Below, piece by piece: positions 1-6,849 of a stretch of DNA of 14,156 nt. Below the pieces are notes generated by a model that was not told the origin of the DNA, ran no database searches, and was given only the letters and a program-made list of their open reading frames with translations. How positions within the stretch are numbered: the stretch's first letter is position 1; each line of letters starts with the position of its first letter. Position numbers and translations under genes: made by a program. Origin of the DNA: Halanaeroarchaeum sp051744605 (GTDB lineage Archaea; Halobacteriota; Halobacteria; Halobacteriales; Halobacteriaceae); NCBI GenBank assembly GCA_051744605.1, contig JBNJDE010000056.1, positions 1 to 14,156 of the forward strand. Direction: 5' to 3'.

Positions 1-1
1 C

Positions 2-499
2 CGGACCGACTACCATCAGAGGTTGCGCCTGTTGAAATCCGGGAAGCCCCGGCTCGTCGCTCGCAAGAGCAACAGGCACATCAGGGCGCAGCTGATCGGC
101 ACCGGTCCGGACGGCGACGAAACCTTCGCGAATGCCCACACCGGCGACCTGGCCGAGTACGGCTGGGAGGCTCCCACCGGGAATCTCCCCAGCGCGTACC
201 TGACCGGGTATCTGGCCGGCAAACGGGCCCTCGACGCGGGCGTCGAGGAGGCCGTCCTCGATATCGGCCTCAACACCGCCACGCCCGGTTCGAAGGTCTT
301 CGCGGTCCAGGAAGGCGCCATCGACGCCGGCCTGGACGTCCCGCACAACGAATCGGTGTTCGCCGACTGGGAACGGACCCGCGGCGAGCACATCGCTGAA
401 TACGCAGAAACGCGCGAAGAGCCCCTCTACGGGGACTTCGACGCGACGACGCTGCCGGAGCACTTCGACGACGTGCTCGCAGCAGTACAGGAGGACTAA
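2..499 (+). CDS. rpl18: 50S ribosomal protein uL18, 5'-truncated by the window edge
   Basis: Archaeal/eukaryotic-type uL18 (L18/L5e family), which binds 5S rRNA in the central protuberance of the large subunit. The frame is open from base 2, so the gene begins upstream of the window. 165 residues are visible, and haloarchaeal homologues are about 20 residues longer at the N terminus. The visible start (RTDYHQRLRLLKSGKPRLV) and the basic stretch RKSNRHIRAQL are the family's RNA-binding N-terminal signature. The segment GYLAGKRALDAGVEEAVLDIG lies in the core fold, and the C-terminal third is acidic, as expected of a haloarchaeal protein. An in-frame TTG at 23 is not the real start, because the conserved residues continue upstream of it. 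The uS5 start follows the TAA by 3 nt, so the genes are co-transcribed. Confidence 0.95.
   Translation, partial: RTDYHQRLRLLKSGKPRLVARKSNRHIRAQLIGTGPDGDETFANAHTGDLAEYGWEAPTGNLPSAYLTGYLAGKRALDAGVEEAVLDIGLNTATPGSKVFAVQEGAIDAGLDVPHNESVFADWERTRGEHIAEYAETREEPLYGDFDATTLPEHFDDVLAAVQED
489..495 (+). promoter_or_regulatory. Strong Shine-Dalgarno site for uS5
   Basis: AGGAGGA lies inside the last codons of uL18, and its GGAGG core (490-494) ends 8 nt before the uS5 ATG at 503. It matches the archaeal 16S 3' end (anti-SD CCUCC). The site supports the ATG at 503 and translation of uS5 within the polycistronic mRNA. Confidence 0.75.
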
Positions 500-502
500 C
501 AC

Positions 503-1138
503 ATGAGCCACGACACCTGGGAACCGAAGACACGCCTGGGTCGCCTCGTGCAGGAGGGCGAGATCGACGACATGTCGACCGCCCTCGACTCCGGTCTCCC
601 GCTGAAGGAACCGGAGATCGTCGACACTCTCCTCCCGGGCCTGGACGACGAAGTCCTGGACATCAACATGGTCCAGCGGATGACCGACTCCGGCCGCCGG
701 GTGAAGTTCCGCTGTGTGGTCGCCGTCGGCAATCACGACGGTTTCGTCGGCTACGCAGAGGGACGGGACGATCAGGTCGGCGGCGCGATCCAGAAGGCGA
801 TCGACATCGCGAAACTGAACATCATCGACGTCTCCCGCGGCTGTGGGTCGTGGGAGTGTGGCTGTGGCCGTCCGCACACGGTCGCACTGCGCACCACCGG
901 CAAGGCCGGTAGCGTCGAGGTCGAACTCATCCCCGCCCCGCGCGGGCTCGGCCTGGCGGCCGGGGAGACCGTGAGCCACGTCCTGGACCTCGCCGGTATC
1001 GAGGACATCTGGACGCGTAGTTCCGGGAAGACCCGGACCACGGTCAACTTCGCGAAGGCGACGTTCAACGCACTGAAACACACGACCGAAGCTCGCATCC
1101 CCGAGCACACGATGGACGTCCGAGAGGTGATCGAGTGA
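503..1138 (+). CDS. rpsE: 30S ribosomal protein uS5
   Basis: 211-residue archaeal-type uS5 (S5P/S2e), a small-subunit protein near the mRNA entry region that contributes to decoding accuracy. The N-terminal S5 RNA-binding domain spans about residues 48-111 (VKFRCVVAVGNHDGFVGYAE and the following helix). The C-terminal domain (about 135-195) contains PAPRGLGLAAGETV. Residues 111-124 carry three cysteines (C114, C119, C121) in CGSWECGCGRPH, the archaeal linker signature absent from most bacterial S5. The length is normal. The ATG at 503 has a GGAGG 8 nt upstream. The stop codon TGA (1136-1138) overlaps the uL30 start by one base, indicating coupled translation. Confidence 0.96.
   Translation: MSHDTWEPKTRLGRLVQEGEIDDMSTALDSGLPLKEPEIVDTLLPGLDDEVLDINMVQRMTDSGRRVKFRCVVAVGNHDGFVGYAEGRDDQVGGAIQKAIDIAKLNIIDVSRGCGSWECGCGRPHTVALRTTGKAGSVEVELIPAPRGLGLAAGETVSHVLDLAGIEDIWTRSSGKTRTTVNFAKATFNALKHTTEARIPEHTMDVREVIE
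1124..1132 (+). promoter_or_regulatory. Extended Shine-Dalgarno site for uL30
   Basis: GAGGTGATC, inside the last codons of uS5, is complementary over nine bases to the archaeal 16S rRNA 3' end (GAUCACCUC). It ends 5 nt before the ATG at 1138. This favours ATG 1138 over the in-frame GTG at 1135, which would leave only 2 nt of spacing. Confidence 0.75.
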
Positions 1139-1605
1139 TGCAGGCGGTCGTCCAGCTACGCGGCGACGTCAACATGTCCGAGGCCGTCGAGGACACTCTC
1201 GACATGCTCAACGTCCACGGCGTCAATCACTGTACGCTCGTCCCCGAGCGAGACACCTACCAGGGGATGCTCACCAAGGTCCACGACTTCGTGGCTTTCG
1301 GTGAACCCAGCGAGGACGTGCTGGTGACGCTGCTCGAGCGACGTGCCGAACCGGCCGAGGGCCGGATCGCCGACGTCGACGAGGAGTGGCTCGCCGAGAA
1401 CACGGCGTACGAGGACTTCGAGGACCTGGCGGCGGCGCTGCTCGCCGAGGAGACGACCCTCAAAGAGCAGGGTCTCTCGCCGACGCTCCGACTGCACCCG
1501 CCACGTGGCGGCCACGACGGCATCAAACACGCCGCGACCACGTCGGGACAACTCGGAAGACACACTACCGAGGAGATAGACGACCTCCTCAACGCGATGC
1601 GATAA
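1138..1605 (+). CDS. rpmD: 50S ribosomal protein uL30
   Basis: 155-residue archaeal-type uL30 (L30P/L7e), a large-subunit protein. The first about 60 residues (MQAVVQLRGDVN, then HGVNHCTLVPERDTYQGML and VHDFVAFGEPS) form the ferredoxin-like L30 core. The archaeal C-terminal extension carries the conserved block TLKEQGLSPTLRLHPPRGG (107-125) and ends in GQLGRHTTEEIDDLLNAMR. Bacterial L30 is only about 60 residues, so the length itself is an archaeal marker. The start is placed at ATG 1138 rather than GTG 1135, because of the SD spacing and because haloarchaeal homologues begin with a single Met followed by an xAxVQLRG motif. It overlaps the uS5 stop as ATGA. Confidence 0.95.
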   Translation: MQAVVQLRGDVNMSEAVEDTLDMLNVHGVNHCTLVPERDTYQGMLTKVHDFVAFGEPSEDVLVTLLERRAEPAEGRIADVDEEWLAENTAYEDFEDLAAALLAEETTLKEQGLSPTLRLHPPRGGHDGIKHAATTSGQLGRHTTEEIDDLLNAMR

Positions 1606-1607
1606 TC

Positions 1608-2069
1608 ATGACCAGCAAGAAACGACGACAACGCGGCTCGCGGACCCACGGTGGCGGGACGCACAAGAACCGCCGCGGTGCAGGGCACCGCGGTGGCCGT
1701 GGTCGTGCGGGACGCGACAAACACGAGTTCCACAACTACGAACCGCTCGGGAAGAGTGGCTTCAAACGCCCGGAGAAAGCCCAGACCGAGACCGTCGAGG
1801 TCTCCGTCCAGAAACTCGACGAGGACATCGCGCTCCTCGTCGAGGACGGTATCGCCGAGGAGACGGAGTACGGCTACCGCCTGGACGCACGGGACGTCGC
1901 CGAGGACGGTCACGACGCCGACGTCGTGAAGGTCCTGGGTGGCGGTCAGGTGCGCTCACAACTCGAAGTCACCGCTGACGCGTTCACCGAGTCGGCCGCA
2001 GCGCTCATCGAAGAAGCCGGTGGCGACGCCATCGTCTCCGAACGCGCACGCGAGGAATCCGAGGAATAA
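1608..2069 (+). CDS. rplO: 50S ribosomal protein uL15
   Basis: 153-residue archaeal-type uL15 (L15P/L27Ae), a large-subunit assembly protein. The N terminus is strongly basic and Gly-rich (MTSKKRRQRGSRTHGGGTH, then GAGHRGGRGRAGR), the classic rRNA-penetrating tail. The C-terminal globular part contains DVVKVLGGGQVRSQLEVTAD, the conserved L15 core (about 107-126), followed by AFTESAAALIEEAGG. The first ATG with this tail is at 1608, 2 nt after the uL30 stop. No good SD site precedes it, so translation probably depends on termination at uL30. The same frame is open further upstream, but that part only shadows uL30. The secY start follows after 3 nt. Confidence 0.95.
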   Translation: MTSKKRRQRGSRTHGGGTHKNRRGAGHRGGRGRAGRDKHEFHNYEPLGKSGFKRPEKAQTETVEVSVQKLDEDIALLVEDGIAEETEYGYRLDARDVAEDGHDADVVKVLGGGQVRSQLEVTADAFTESAAALIEEAGGDAIVSERAREESEE

Positions 2070-2072
2070 CCC

Positions 2073-3551
2073 ATGGGATGGAAGGAGACCGCTGAACCCG
2101 TCCTCACGCGGATGCCCGGTGTGGCTCGTCCGGAGGGCCACGTCCCGTTCCGCCGCAAACTCATGTGGACGGGCGTCGTCCTGATCCTGTACTTTTTCCT
2201 GACGAACATCAACCTCTGGGGCCTCCAGGGGAGCGGATCCGACCTGTTCGGTCAGTTCCGCTCGCTCCTCGCCGGTGGCCAGGGGACGGTGATGCAGGTG
2301 GGCATCGGTCCGATCGTCACCGCGAGCATCGTCTTGCAGCTGCTCGGCGGTGCGAACCTGCTCGGACTCGACACCCAGGATCCCCGGGACCAGATGCTCT
2401 ATCAGGGTCTCCAGAAGCTCCTGGTCATCGTGATGACGATCCTGACGGCCGCGCCGATGGTCTTCATGGGTAACTTCCTCCCGCCGAGTCAGCAACTCGC
2501 CTCGAGTCTGGGCGTCGGTCTCACCGGGGTCCAGTTCATCATCTTCCTCCAGATCTTCATCGGCGGCGTCCTCATCCTGTACATGGACGAGGTCGTCTCC
2601 AAGTGGGGCGTCGGGTCCGGTATCGGGCTGTTCATCATCGCCGGCGTCTCCCAGAGCCTGGTCGGCGGGCTCTTCTACTGGGGCGGCGATGGCGGCCAAC
2701 AGGGGATCATCCCGCAGTGGATCGACATCCTCCTGGGACAGGCTGGCTCTATCCCGCCACTGTTGACCTCGGACGGCATCGCCTGGCTGCTCCTCGACGC
2801 GAGCGTCCTGGCGATCATCACGACGATCATCATCTACGTCGTGGTCGTCTACGCGGAGAGCGTTCGCGTCGAGATCCCGCTCAGCCACGCTCGTGTGAAG
2901 GGCGCCCGCGGTCGCTTCCCGGTGAAGCTCATCTACGCCAGCGTCCTGCCGATGATCCTCGTTCGCGCGCTGCAGGCCAACATCCAGTTCCTCGGCCGCA
3001 TCCTCTACTCTCAGATGGGAGACGCGATGCCGGCGATACTGGGTGCGTACACGATTAGCGAGGGACAGGCCTATCCGGTCGGCGGCCTGTTCTACTATCT
3101 TGCACCCATCTACAATCCGGGCGACTGGATGTGGTGGCTCGGCCAGACGGCGAACGAGCCCTGGCAGATCTTGCTCAGGGTCTCGGTCGACCTGACGTTC
3201 ATGATCGTCGGCGGCGCCATCTTCGCCATCTTCTGGGTGGAGACCGCGGACATGGGGCCGGACGCGACGGCCCGGCAGATTCAGAACTCCGGGATGCAGA
3301 TCCCCGGATTCCGGCAGAACGTCGGGGTCATCGAGAAGGTCATGGAGCGGTACATCCCGCAGGTGACGGTCATCGGCGGGGCGCTCGTCGGCCTGCTCGC
3401 CGTCCTCGCCAACATGCTGGGCACCATCGGGCAGGTGAGTGGGACCGGTCTCCTGCTCACCATCTCCATCACCTACAAGCTCTACGAGGAGATCGCCGAA
3501 GAGCAGATGATGGAGATGCACCCGATGATGCGCCAGATGTTCGGCGATTGA
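2073..3551 (+). CDS. secY: Preprotein translocase subunit SecY (Sec61 alpha)
   Basis: 492-residue pore subunit of the SecYE-beta protein-conducting channel in the cytoplasmic membrane; the length and hydrophobic profile fit ten membrane helices. SecY signature 1 is at 77-91 (GIGPIVTASIVLQLL), and signature 2 surrounds LYMDEVVSKWGVGSGIGLFI (169-188). The cytoplasmic loop with SHARVKGARGRFPVKL (271-286) supplies conserved basic residues that contact the ribosome or SRP receptor. An insertion at about 330-365 between late helices (YPVGGLFYYLAPIYNPG) is the external loop typical of haloarchaea. The C terminus is Met-rich (EEQMMEMHPMMRQMF). The start ATG 2073 has GAGGA at 2061-2065. It is the last gene of the contiguous spc operon; the next gene is convergent. 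Confidence 0.97.
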   Translation: MGWKETAEPVLTRMPGVARPEGHVPFRRKLMWTGVVLILYFFLTNINLWGLQGSGSDLFGQFRSLLAGGQGTVMQVGIGPIVTASIVLQLLGGANLLGLDTQDPRDQMLYQGLQKLLVIVMTILTAAPMVFMGNFLPPSQQLASSLGVGLTGVQFIIFLQIFIGGVLILYMDEVVSKWGVGSGIGLFIIAGVSQSLVGGLFYWGGDGGQQGIIPQWIDILLGQAGSIPPLLTSDGIAWLLLDASVLAIITTIIIYVVVVYAESVRVEIPLSHARVKGARGRFPVKLIYASVLPMILVRALQANIQFLGRILYSQMGDAMPAILGAYTISEGQAYPVGGLFYYLAPIYNPGDWMWWLGQTANEPWQILLRVSVDLTFMIVGGAIFAIFWVETADMGPDATARQIQNSGMQIPGFRQNVGVIEKVMERYIPQVTVIGGALVGLLAVLANMLGTIGQVSGTGLLLTISITYKLYEEIAEEQMMEMHPMMRQMFGD

Positions 3552-3552
3552 C

Positions 3553-3566
3553 GGCCGAATTCGGCC
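3553..3566 (+). terminator. Palindrome just after secY, possible spc-operon 3' end
   Basis: GGCCGAATTCGGCC is a perfect 14-bp palindrome starting 1 nt after the secY stop. Pyrimidine-rich sequence follows (TCTTCT, then TTCTTTCTCTC at about 3590-3599). Archaeal termination depends mainly on U-rich tracts rather than hairpins, so the stem may instead mark RNA processing. Position alone suggests the operon's 3' end. Confidence 0.35.
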
Positions 3567-3922
3567 TCTTCTGCGCTTCGATGCCGATTCTTTCTCTCAA
3601 TTGGACCGTGTGTGACGAGCTCTACCTTCTGTGAAGGCATACTCCGTATACGGTAACTGACGATATTTCGGTGCCGTCTAATAGCTCAATGTTGCACGAG
3701 ACGACCCTCGGAAGACACGGAGGCGGCGGTGCTCGAGATTGTACACGGTGAAGCGAACGTCTATGGTCACAACACCGGTGGGGGGAGGGAGGGTGTCCTG
3801 ACGACCGTTGCCTGAGTAATAACGAACCAGCGACGCCCGGTCATGGGATCGTGGCTGAAATCTCAGACAGGAACTCAATTGCTCGTATCACGCGGTTCTC
3901 ACCGGCGAGGCTCCGAAACTCA
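3567..3922. other. Convergent intergenic region between secY and hop, no gene seen
   Basis: This stretch is visibly more AT-rich than the flanking genes and shows no frame with G/C-biased third positions. Small open frames on either strand look random. It contains a short hairpin CCTTC-TGT-GAAGG (3625-3637) and a 10-bp palindrome CCGTATACGG (3644-3653), both shortly after the operon end. There is also a G-rich run at about 3780-3795. I find no RNA gene or insertion-sequence end in it. Confidence 0.5.
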
Positions 3923-3938
3923 CCGGGAATGATCCCGG
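3923..3938 (-). terminator. Hairpin just downstream of halorhodopsin
   Basis: CCGGGA-ATGA-TCCCGG forms a perfect 6-bp stem with a 4-nt loop, beginning 10 nt past the hop stop codon on the minus strand. Only a short T tract (GAGTTTCGG) follows in the hop direction, so intrinsic termination is uncertain. Confidence 0.35.
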
Positions 3939-3948
3939 GAGTCGGCCA

Positions 3949-4785
3949 TCAATCGTCGGCCGGAGCCGAAGTGGTGACCGCTTCGCTCCGAGAACTGGCC
4001 ACGGCTTCCTCGTTCGCCCCAACCCATCGCAACAACAGGAACGCGAACACGTACTTCGCAAAGATGTCGAGCGCCGAGTACCCCCATGACGTGAGTCCGA
4101 CTGACTGCACGATTGCGAGCCCCTCGACCCCGAACGCCCAAACGATCGGGTACCCGAGCCACAGCACGATCGTCAACAGCCGAAGCGTTCCAAAGATCTC
4201 GCTCGTACCCGCCTCGGCCGCTGCCGCCGACCATTCGAACAGCAGTGCGTAGATGACCACGAAGAAGAAGGCGGAGCTGACGAGGTAGAACGCCCATCGG
4301 AACAGGTACGAGGACGTGACCAATGCGGCTGCCAGCCCAGTTAGACACATTCCGATGTCCGCTGCAATGACGGTGAACAGACTACCGCTGTCAACGTCGG
4401 CGAGCAGGCCGAGCGCGAGCAGGATCATCGGCGTCGAAAATGCCCAGGTGAGATACCGACCCCACTGACTCATGACCTCCTGGCCAGCCAGGGCGTGTCC
4501 AGCCGGCATCTCGATTACTCCGACTGTCAACCCCGAAGCCAGTCCCAGGTAGCTGGAGAGGGAAATTAGGGGGATCATCAGTGTAGCTCCCCAAATAAGG
4601 CGAGCGCGACTGTTCGTTATCGTTCGTCCCATGTACACGAATAGGAGAATTGCCACCCCTGCGAGAGCAATGGTAACCCACAGTGAGGAACTCAACAGCA
4701 GATCGCTTTGTATCTGGTTGAAAGCGTCAGTCTGTGTCGCTTCTGGCAGGACGCCAGGTGCGCCGATTGATCCGGTTGGAATCAT
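3949..4785 (-). CDS. hop: Halorhodopsin, light-driven chloride pump
   Basis: 278-residue microbial rhodopsin with seven membrane helices (roughly 30-52, 60-83, 107-130, 135-159, 162-185, 197-222, 230-255) and a short N-terminal extension. Helix C reads RYLTWAFSTPMILLA. T113, S117 and A124 occupy the positions of D85, T89 and D96 in bacteriorhodopsin, which is the TSA motif of inward chloride pumps rather than the DTD of proton pumps. R110 is the anion-site arginine, and K244 in LDIFAKYVFAF is the retinal Schiff-base lysine with D240 before it. R202 and T205 match residues that matter in Halobacterium halorhodopsin. It takes up Cl- with light, aiding osmotic balance. No retinal-synthesis gene or bat regulator is in the window. 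Codon choice is less GC-biased than in the neighbours, and it sits between core genes, hinting at horizontal acquisition (inference). The transcript is probably leaderless. Confidence 0.96.
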   Translation of the reverse strand: MIPTGSIGAPGVLPEATQTDAFNQIQSDLLLSSSLWVTIALAGVAILLFVYMGRTITNSRARLIWGATLMIPLISLSSYLGLASGLTVGVIEMPAGHALAGQEVMSQWGRYLTWAFSTPMILLALGLLADVDSGSLFTVIAADIGMCLTGLAAALVTSSYLFRWAFYLVSSAFFFVVIYALLFEWSAAAAEAGTSEIFGTLRLLTIVLWLGYPIVWAFGVEGLAIVQSVGLTSWGYSALDIFAKYVFAFLLLRWVGANEEAVASSRSEAVTTSAPADD

Positions 4786-4809
4786 TTAGTATAATTAACA
4801 CAATACAAG

Positions 4810-4817
4810 TATATAAA
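4810..4817. promoter_or_regulatory. TATA box shared by hop and the divergent ORF
   Basis: TATATAAA on the + strand reads TTTATATA on the - strand. Its centre is about 28 nt from the hop ATG (4785, leftward) and about 31 nt from the ATG of the rightward ORF (4845). Both spacings suit a leaderless haloarchaeal promoter, with the TATA box about 26-30 nt before the start. It lies in a conspicuous AT-rich island (about 4785-4835). I saw no clear copy of the upstream activator element known from bop-type promoters. Confidence 0.6.
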
Positions 4818-4844
4818 TGTCTAAAACAGTAACACGTAGGTGGT

Positions 4845-5168
4845 ATGGATTTGCCGATGCGACACTCGAACCGGCGAATGGTCCGCGAGGTGCGAACGGA
4901 CGTCGATTATCGAGTGAGCCGGCCTGGCACCGGCAACGTTCTCACGGCCAGCGCCATCACCCCGCTGTTCCCACTGGCGGTCGCCCGCTAGTACGACGAG
5001 AACCCGACCCAGTTTTTCGCGACGAGTGTCGTCATGATCGGTGCGGATACGGTCCCTTATTACGGCCTCCTCTCGGTGGTGGTCCTCTTCACCCCGCGTT
5101 CTGGCGGCGGCGAGCGGCGCTACCGGTCGATTACTGTGGGGGTCATTCACAAAATTTCCATCCCGTGA
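4845..5168 (+). pseudogene. Small membrane-protein ORF interrupted by an amber codon
   Basis: From ATG 4845 one frame keeps a strong G/C third-position bias for 107 codons but has TAG at codon 49 (4989-4991). It ends at TGA 5166-5168. The first part is basic (MDLPMRHSNRRMVREVR), followed by a hydrophobic run TASAITPLFPLAVAR up to the TAG. Beyond it come YDENPTQFFATSVVMIGAD and a second hydrophobic segment PYYGLLSVVVLFTP, with a basic tail. A two-span small membrane protein whose Tyr or similar codon became TAG is the simplest reading. I do not recognise the family. The DENP-then-hydrophobic pattern vaguely recalls small haloarchaeal membrane proteins of the DUF5658 kind, but that is weak. It is divergent from hop with a shared TATA box, so the two may once have been regulated together. 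An alternative start at 4817 lies in a different frame with random composition and overlaps the TATA box. Confidence 0.5.
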
Positions 5169-5295
5169 GACGGTGCGCAACACTTGTGGTGCCGACAACA
5201 TAATCATCGACTATGGGTAATGCCCAGTCCGTACCGACGCCGTTCCGGATCCGACCGTTCCAGATCACCGTCGGTCGACGAGAGAGGGATCGCCG

Positions 5296-6546
5296 ATGAG
5301 CGAGGACGAACCGTTCGAGAACCTCCGGACGATGATGGACCGGGCCTACGAGTATACCGACGTCCCGGAGAACGTCTTCGTCCGCATGAAACACCCCGAA
5401 CGCACACTCCGGGTCGGGGTGCCCCTGTTGCGCGACGACGGGAGCGAGGAGATCGTGGAGGGATTCCGGTGTCAGTTCGACAGCACACGTGGCCCGTACA
5501 AGGGCGGTATCAGATATCACCCCGACGTGACCGTCGAAGAGGTGATCGCGATGGCCGGACTGATGTCGCTCAAGACGGCCCTCGTGGACCTGCAGTACGG
5601 CGGGGCGAAGGGCGGGGTCGTCGTCGACCCGAAGGAGTTGAGCCGCGACGAGATCAAGCGGGTCACGAGACGCTACACGGAGGGTATTCGTCGGATGATC
5701 GGGCCCGAGATGGACATCCCGGCACCCGATATGAACACCGGTCCCCGCGAGATGGCGTGGGTCATGGACACCTACTCGATGTACGAGGGCTACCCGGTCC
5801 CCGAGGTCGTCACCGGCAAACCCCTCGAACTGGGTGGGACCCCGGGCCGGATCGAGGCGACCGGTCGCGGCGTGGCCATCATCACGCGGGAGTTCGTCGA
5901 ACACGTCCAGGGATCGCTCGAGGGCACCACCGTGGCGATTCAGGGGTTCGGGAACGTGGGCTCGTGGACCGCCAAGATCCTGGAGGAGTTCGGAGCGACC
6001 GTCGTGGCAGTCAGCGACGTCACGGGCGCGATCTACGATCCCGATGGACTCGACGTCGAGGCGGTCTTCGAGCACGCCGACGCGGGCGGGATGCTCGATT
6101 CGTACGACGCGGAAGACGAGATCAACAACGACGAACTCCTCCGTCTCGACGTCGACGTCCTCATTCCGGCGGCCATCGCCGACGTCATCACGGACGATGT
6201 CGCCGAAGATCTCCGGGCGGACATCGTCGTCGAAGCGGCCAACGGGCCGACCACCCCGGCTGCGGATCGGGTCCTGCGCGAGCGGAACATCCCGCTCATT
6301 CCGGACATCCTCGCGAACTCCGGGGGCGTCATCGTCTCCTATCTCGAGTGGGTCCAGAACACCCAGGAGTACGCCTGGACGCTCGAGGAGGTGAACGAGG
6401 ACCTCGAACGACGGATCGTGAAGGGCTTCGACGACGTGATCGAGCGGGCCGACGAACTGGGCACTCCCGACTTCCGCGTGGCGGCCTACGCCATCGCGAT
6501 CCAGCGTATCGGCACGGCCCACGCCTACCGCGGACTGTTCCCCTGA
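5296..6546 (+). CDS. gdhB: NAD(P)-dependent glutamate dehydrogenase
   Basis: 416-residue Glu/Leu/Phe/Val dehydrogenase family enzyme, interconverting glutamate with 2-oxoglutarate plus ammonium in the cytoplasm and so linking nitrogen and carbon metabolism. The N-terminal catalytic domain has PYKGGIRYHP (K69, substrate binding), YGGAKGG with the catalytic Lys K105, and PAPDMNTG with D145. The Rossmann domain begins at about 185, with the dinucleotide loop GFGNVG (217-222). The later motif ILANSGGVIVSYLEWVQN is also typical. Length is normal for hexameric family members. The cofactor cannot be settled from sequence: the strand-2 residue region reads VVAVSD, with no obvious phosphate-binding basic residue. 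ATG 5296 has GAGGG at 5284-5288, and a possible TATA element CATAATC lies at about 5199-5205, so this mRNA would have a leader, unlike most neighbours. Haloarchaea often carry several paralogues, so the B suffix is tentative. Confidence 0.95.
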   Translation: MSEDEPFENLRTMMDRAYEYTDVPENVFVRMKHPERTLRVGVPLLRDDGSEEIVEGFRCQFDSTRGPYKGGIRYHPDVTVEEVIAMAGLMSLKTALVDLQYGGAKGGVVVDPKELSRDEIKRVTRRYTEGIRRMIGPEMDIPAPDMNTGPREMAWVMDTYSMYEGYPVPEVVTGKPLELGGTPGRIEATGRGVAIITREFVEHVQGSLEGTTVAIQGFGNVGSWTAKILEEFGATVVAVSDVTGAIYDPDGLDVEAVFEHADAGGMLDSYDAEDEINNDELLRLDVDVLIPAAIADVITDDVAEDLRADIVVEAANGPTTPAADRVLRERNIPLIPDILANSGGVIVSYLEWVQNTQEYAWTLEEVNEDLERRIVKGFDDVIERADELGTPDFRVAAYAIAIQRIGTAHAYRGLFP

Positions 6547-6849
6547 GCAACGGCGCTCGACCGCGAGTGGTGTGATATCCGGATCGGTGCGGGCTTTCCG
6601 TCGATTTCTCGATTGGTACAGTCACGTTGCCCCTTCTCGAGAGGGGGCGGAGGTGGGTCCGGGACACAGTCGGTGTACTCAAAACGGCTCTTTCGTTCGA
6701 AACCGTCTCTGCGCAGTACGTCGAGACGAACGACGAAGTACTCCGCAGCTGGGATTGCCAGTCGGCTGGCTGTGTCCGTATTCTCGATCGGGCGATACGG
6801 GAGAGGGATGGGTTCACGACGTTGCCACCACGCCGTGGCTCGCGCGCAG
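6547..6849. other. Unassigned gap after glutamate dehydrogenase
   Basis: About 300 nt without a convincing gene. The only open frames of any length run into antisense of the next genes, and their composition looks random. It holds the hairpin at 6630-6647 and a looser inverted repeat CCGTAT...ATACGG (6776-6781 with 6794-6799). Base composition is mixed, with no repeat or RNA gene that I can see. Confidence 0.45.
6630..6647 (+). terminator. Near-perfect hairpin about 85 nt after gdhB
   Basis: CCCCTTCTCGAGAGGGGG is self-complementary over all nine positions with one G-T wobble. It lies 83 nt beyond the gdhB stop. No long T tract follows, so it may be an RNA-processing or stability element rather than a terminator. 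Confidence 0.3.

Noticed and set aside
1956..3521. Very long open frame antisense to secY (about 520 codons)
   Set aside because: Its translation is rich in D, R, H and E with no domains. That is the usual mirror of a GC-rich haloarchaeal gene, and SecY on the + strand is certain.
3678..3878. Small leftward frame in the secY-hop gap
   Set aside because: No G/C third-position bias, no SD or TATA at a suitable distance, and no recognisable sequence.
4989..4991. In-frame TAG read as pyrrolysine or a recoded codon
   Set aside because: Nothing in the window (no pylS, pylT or pylBCD genes, no insertion element) supports recoding. A point mutation in a dispensable gene is simpler.
4817..5203. 128-codon rightward frame starting at ATG 4817
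   Set aside because: The start overlaps the TATA box, and the translation is P/R/H-rich with random third positions. The frame from 4845 carries the coding signal instead.
5143..6522. Long open frame antisense to glutamate dehydrogenase
   Set aside because: Composition is typical antisense shadow (D/R/V-rich, low complexity), and it lies entirely over a confident enzyme gene.
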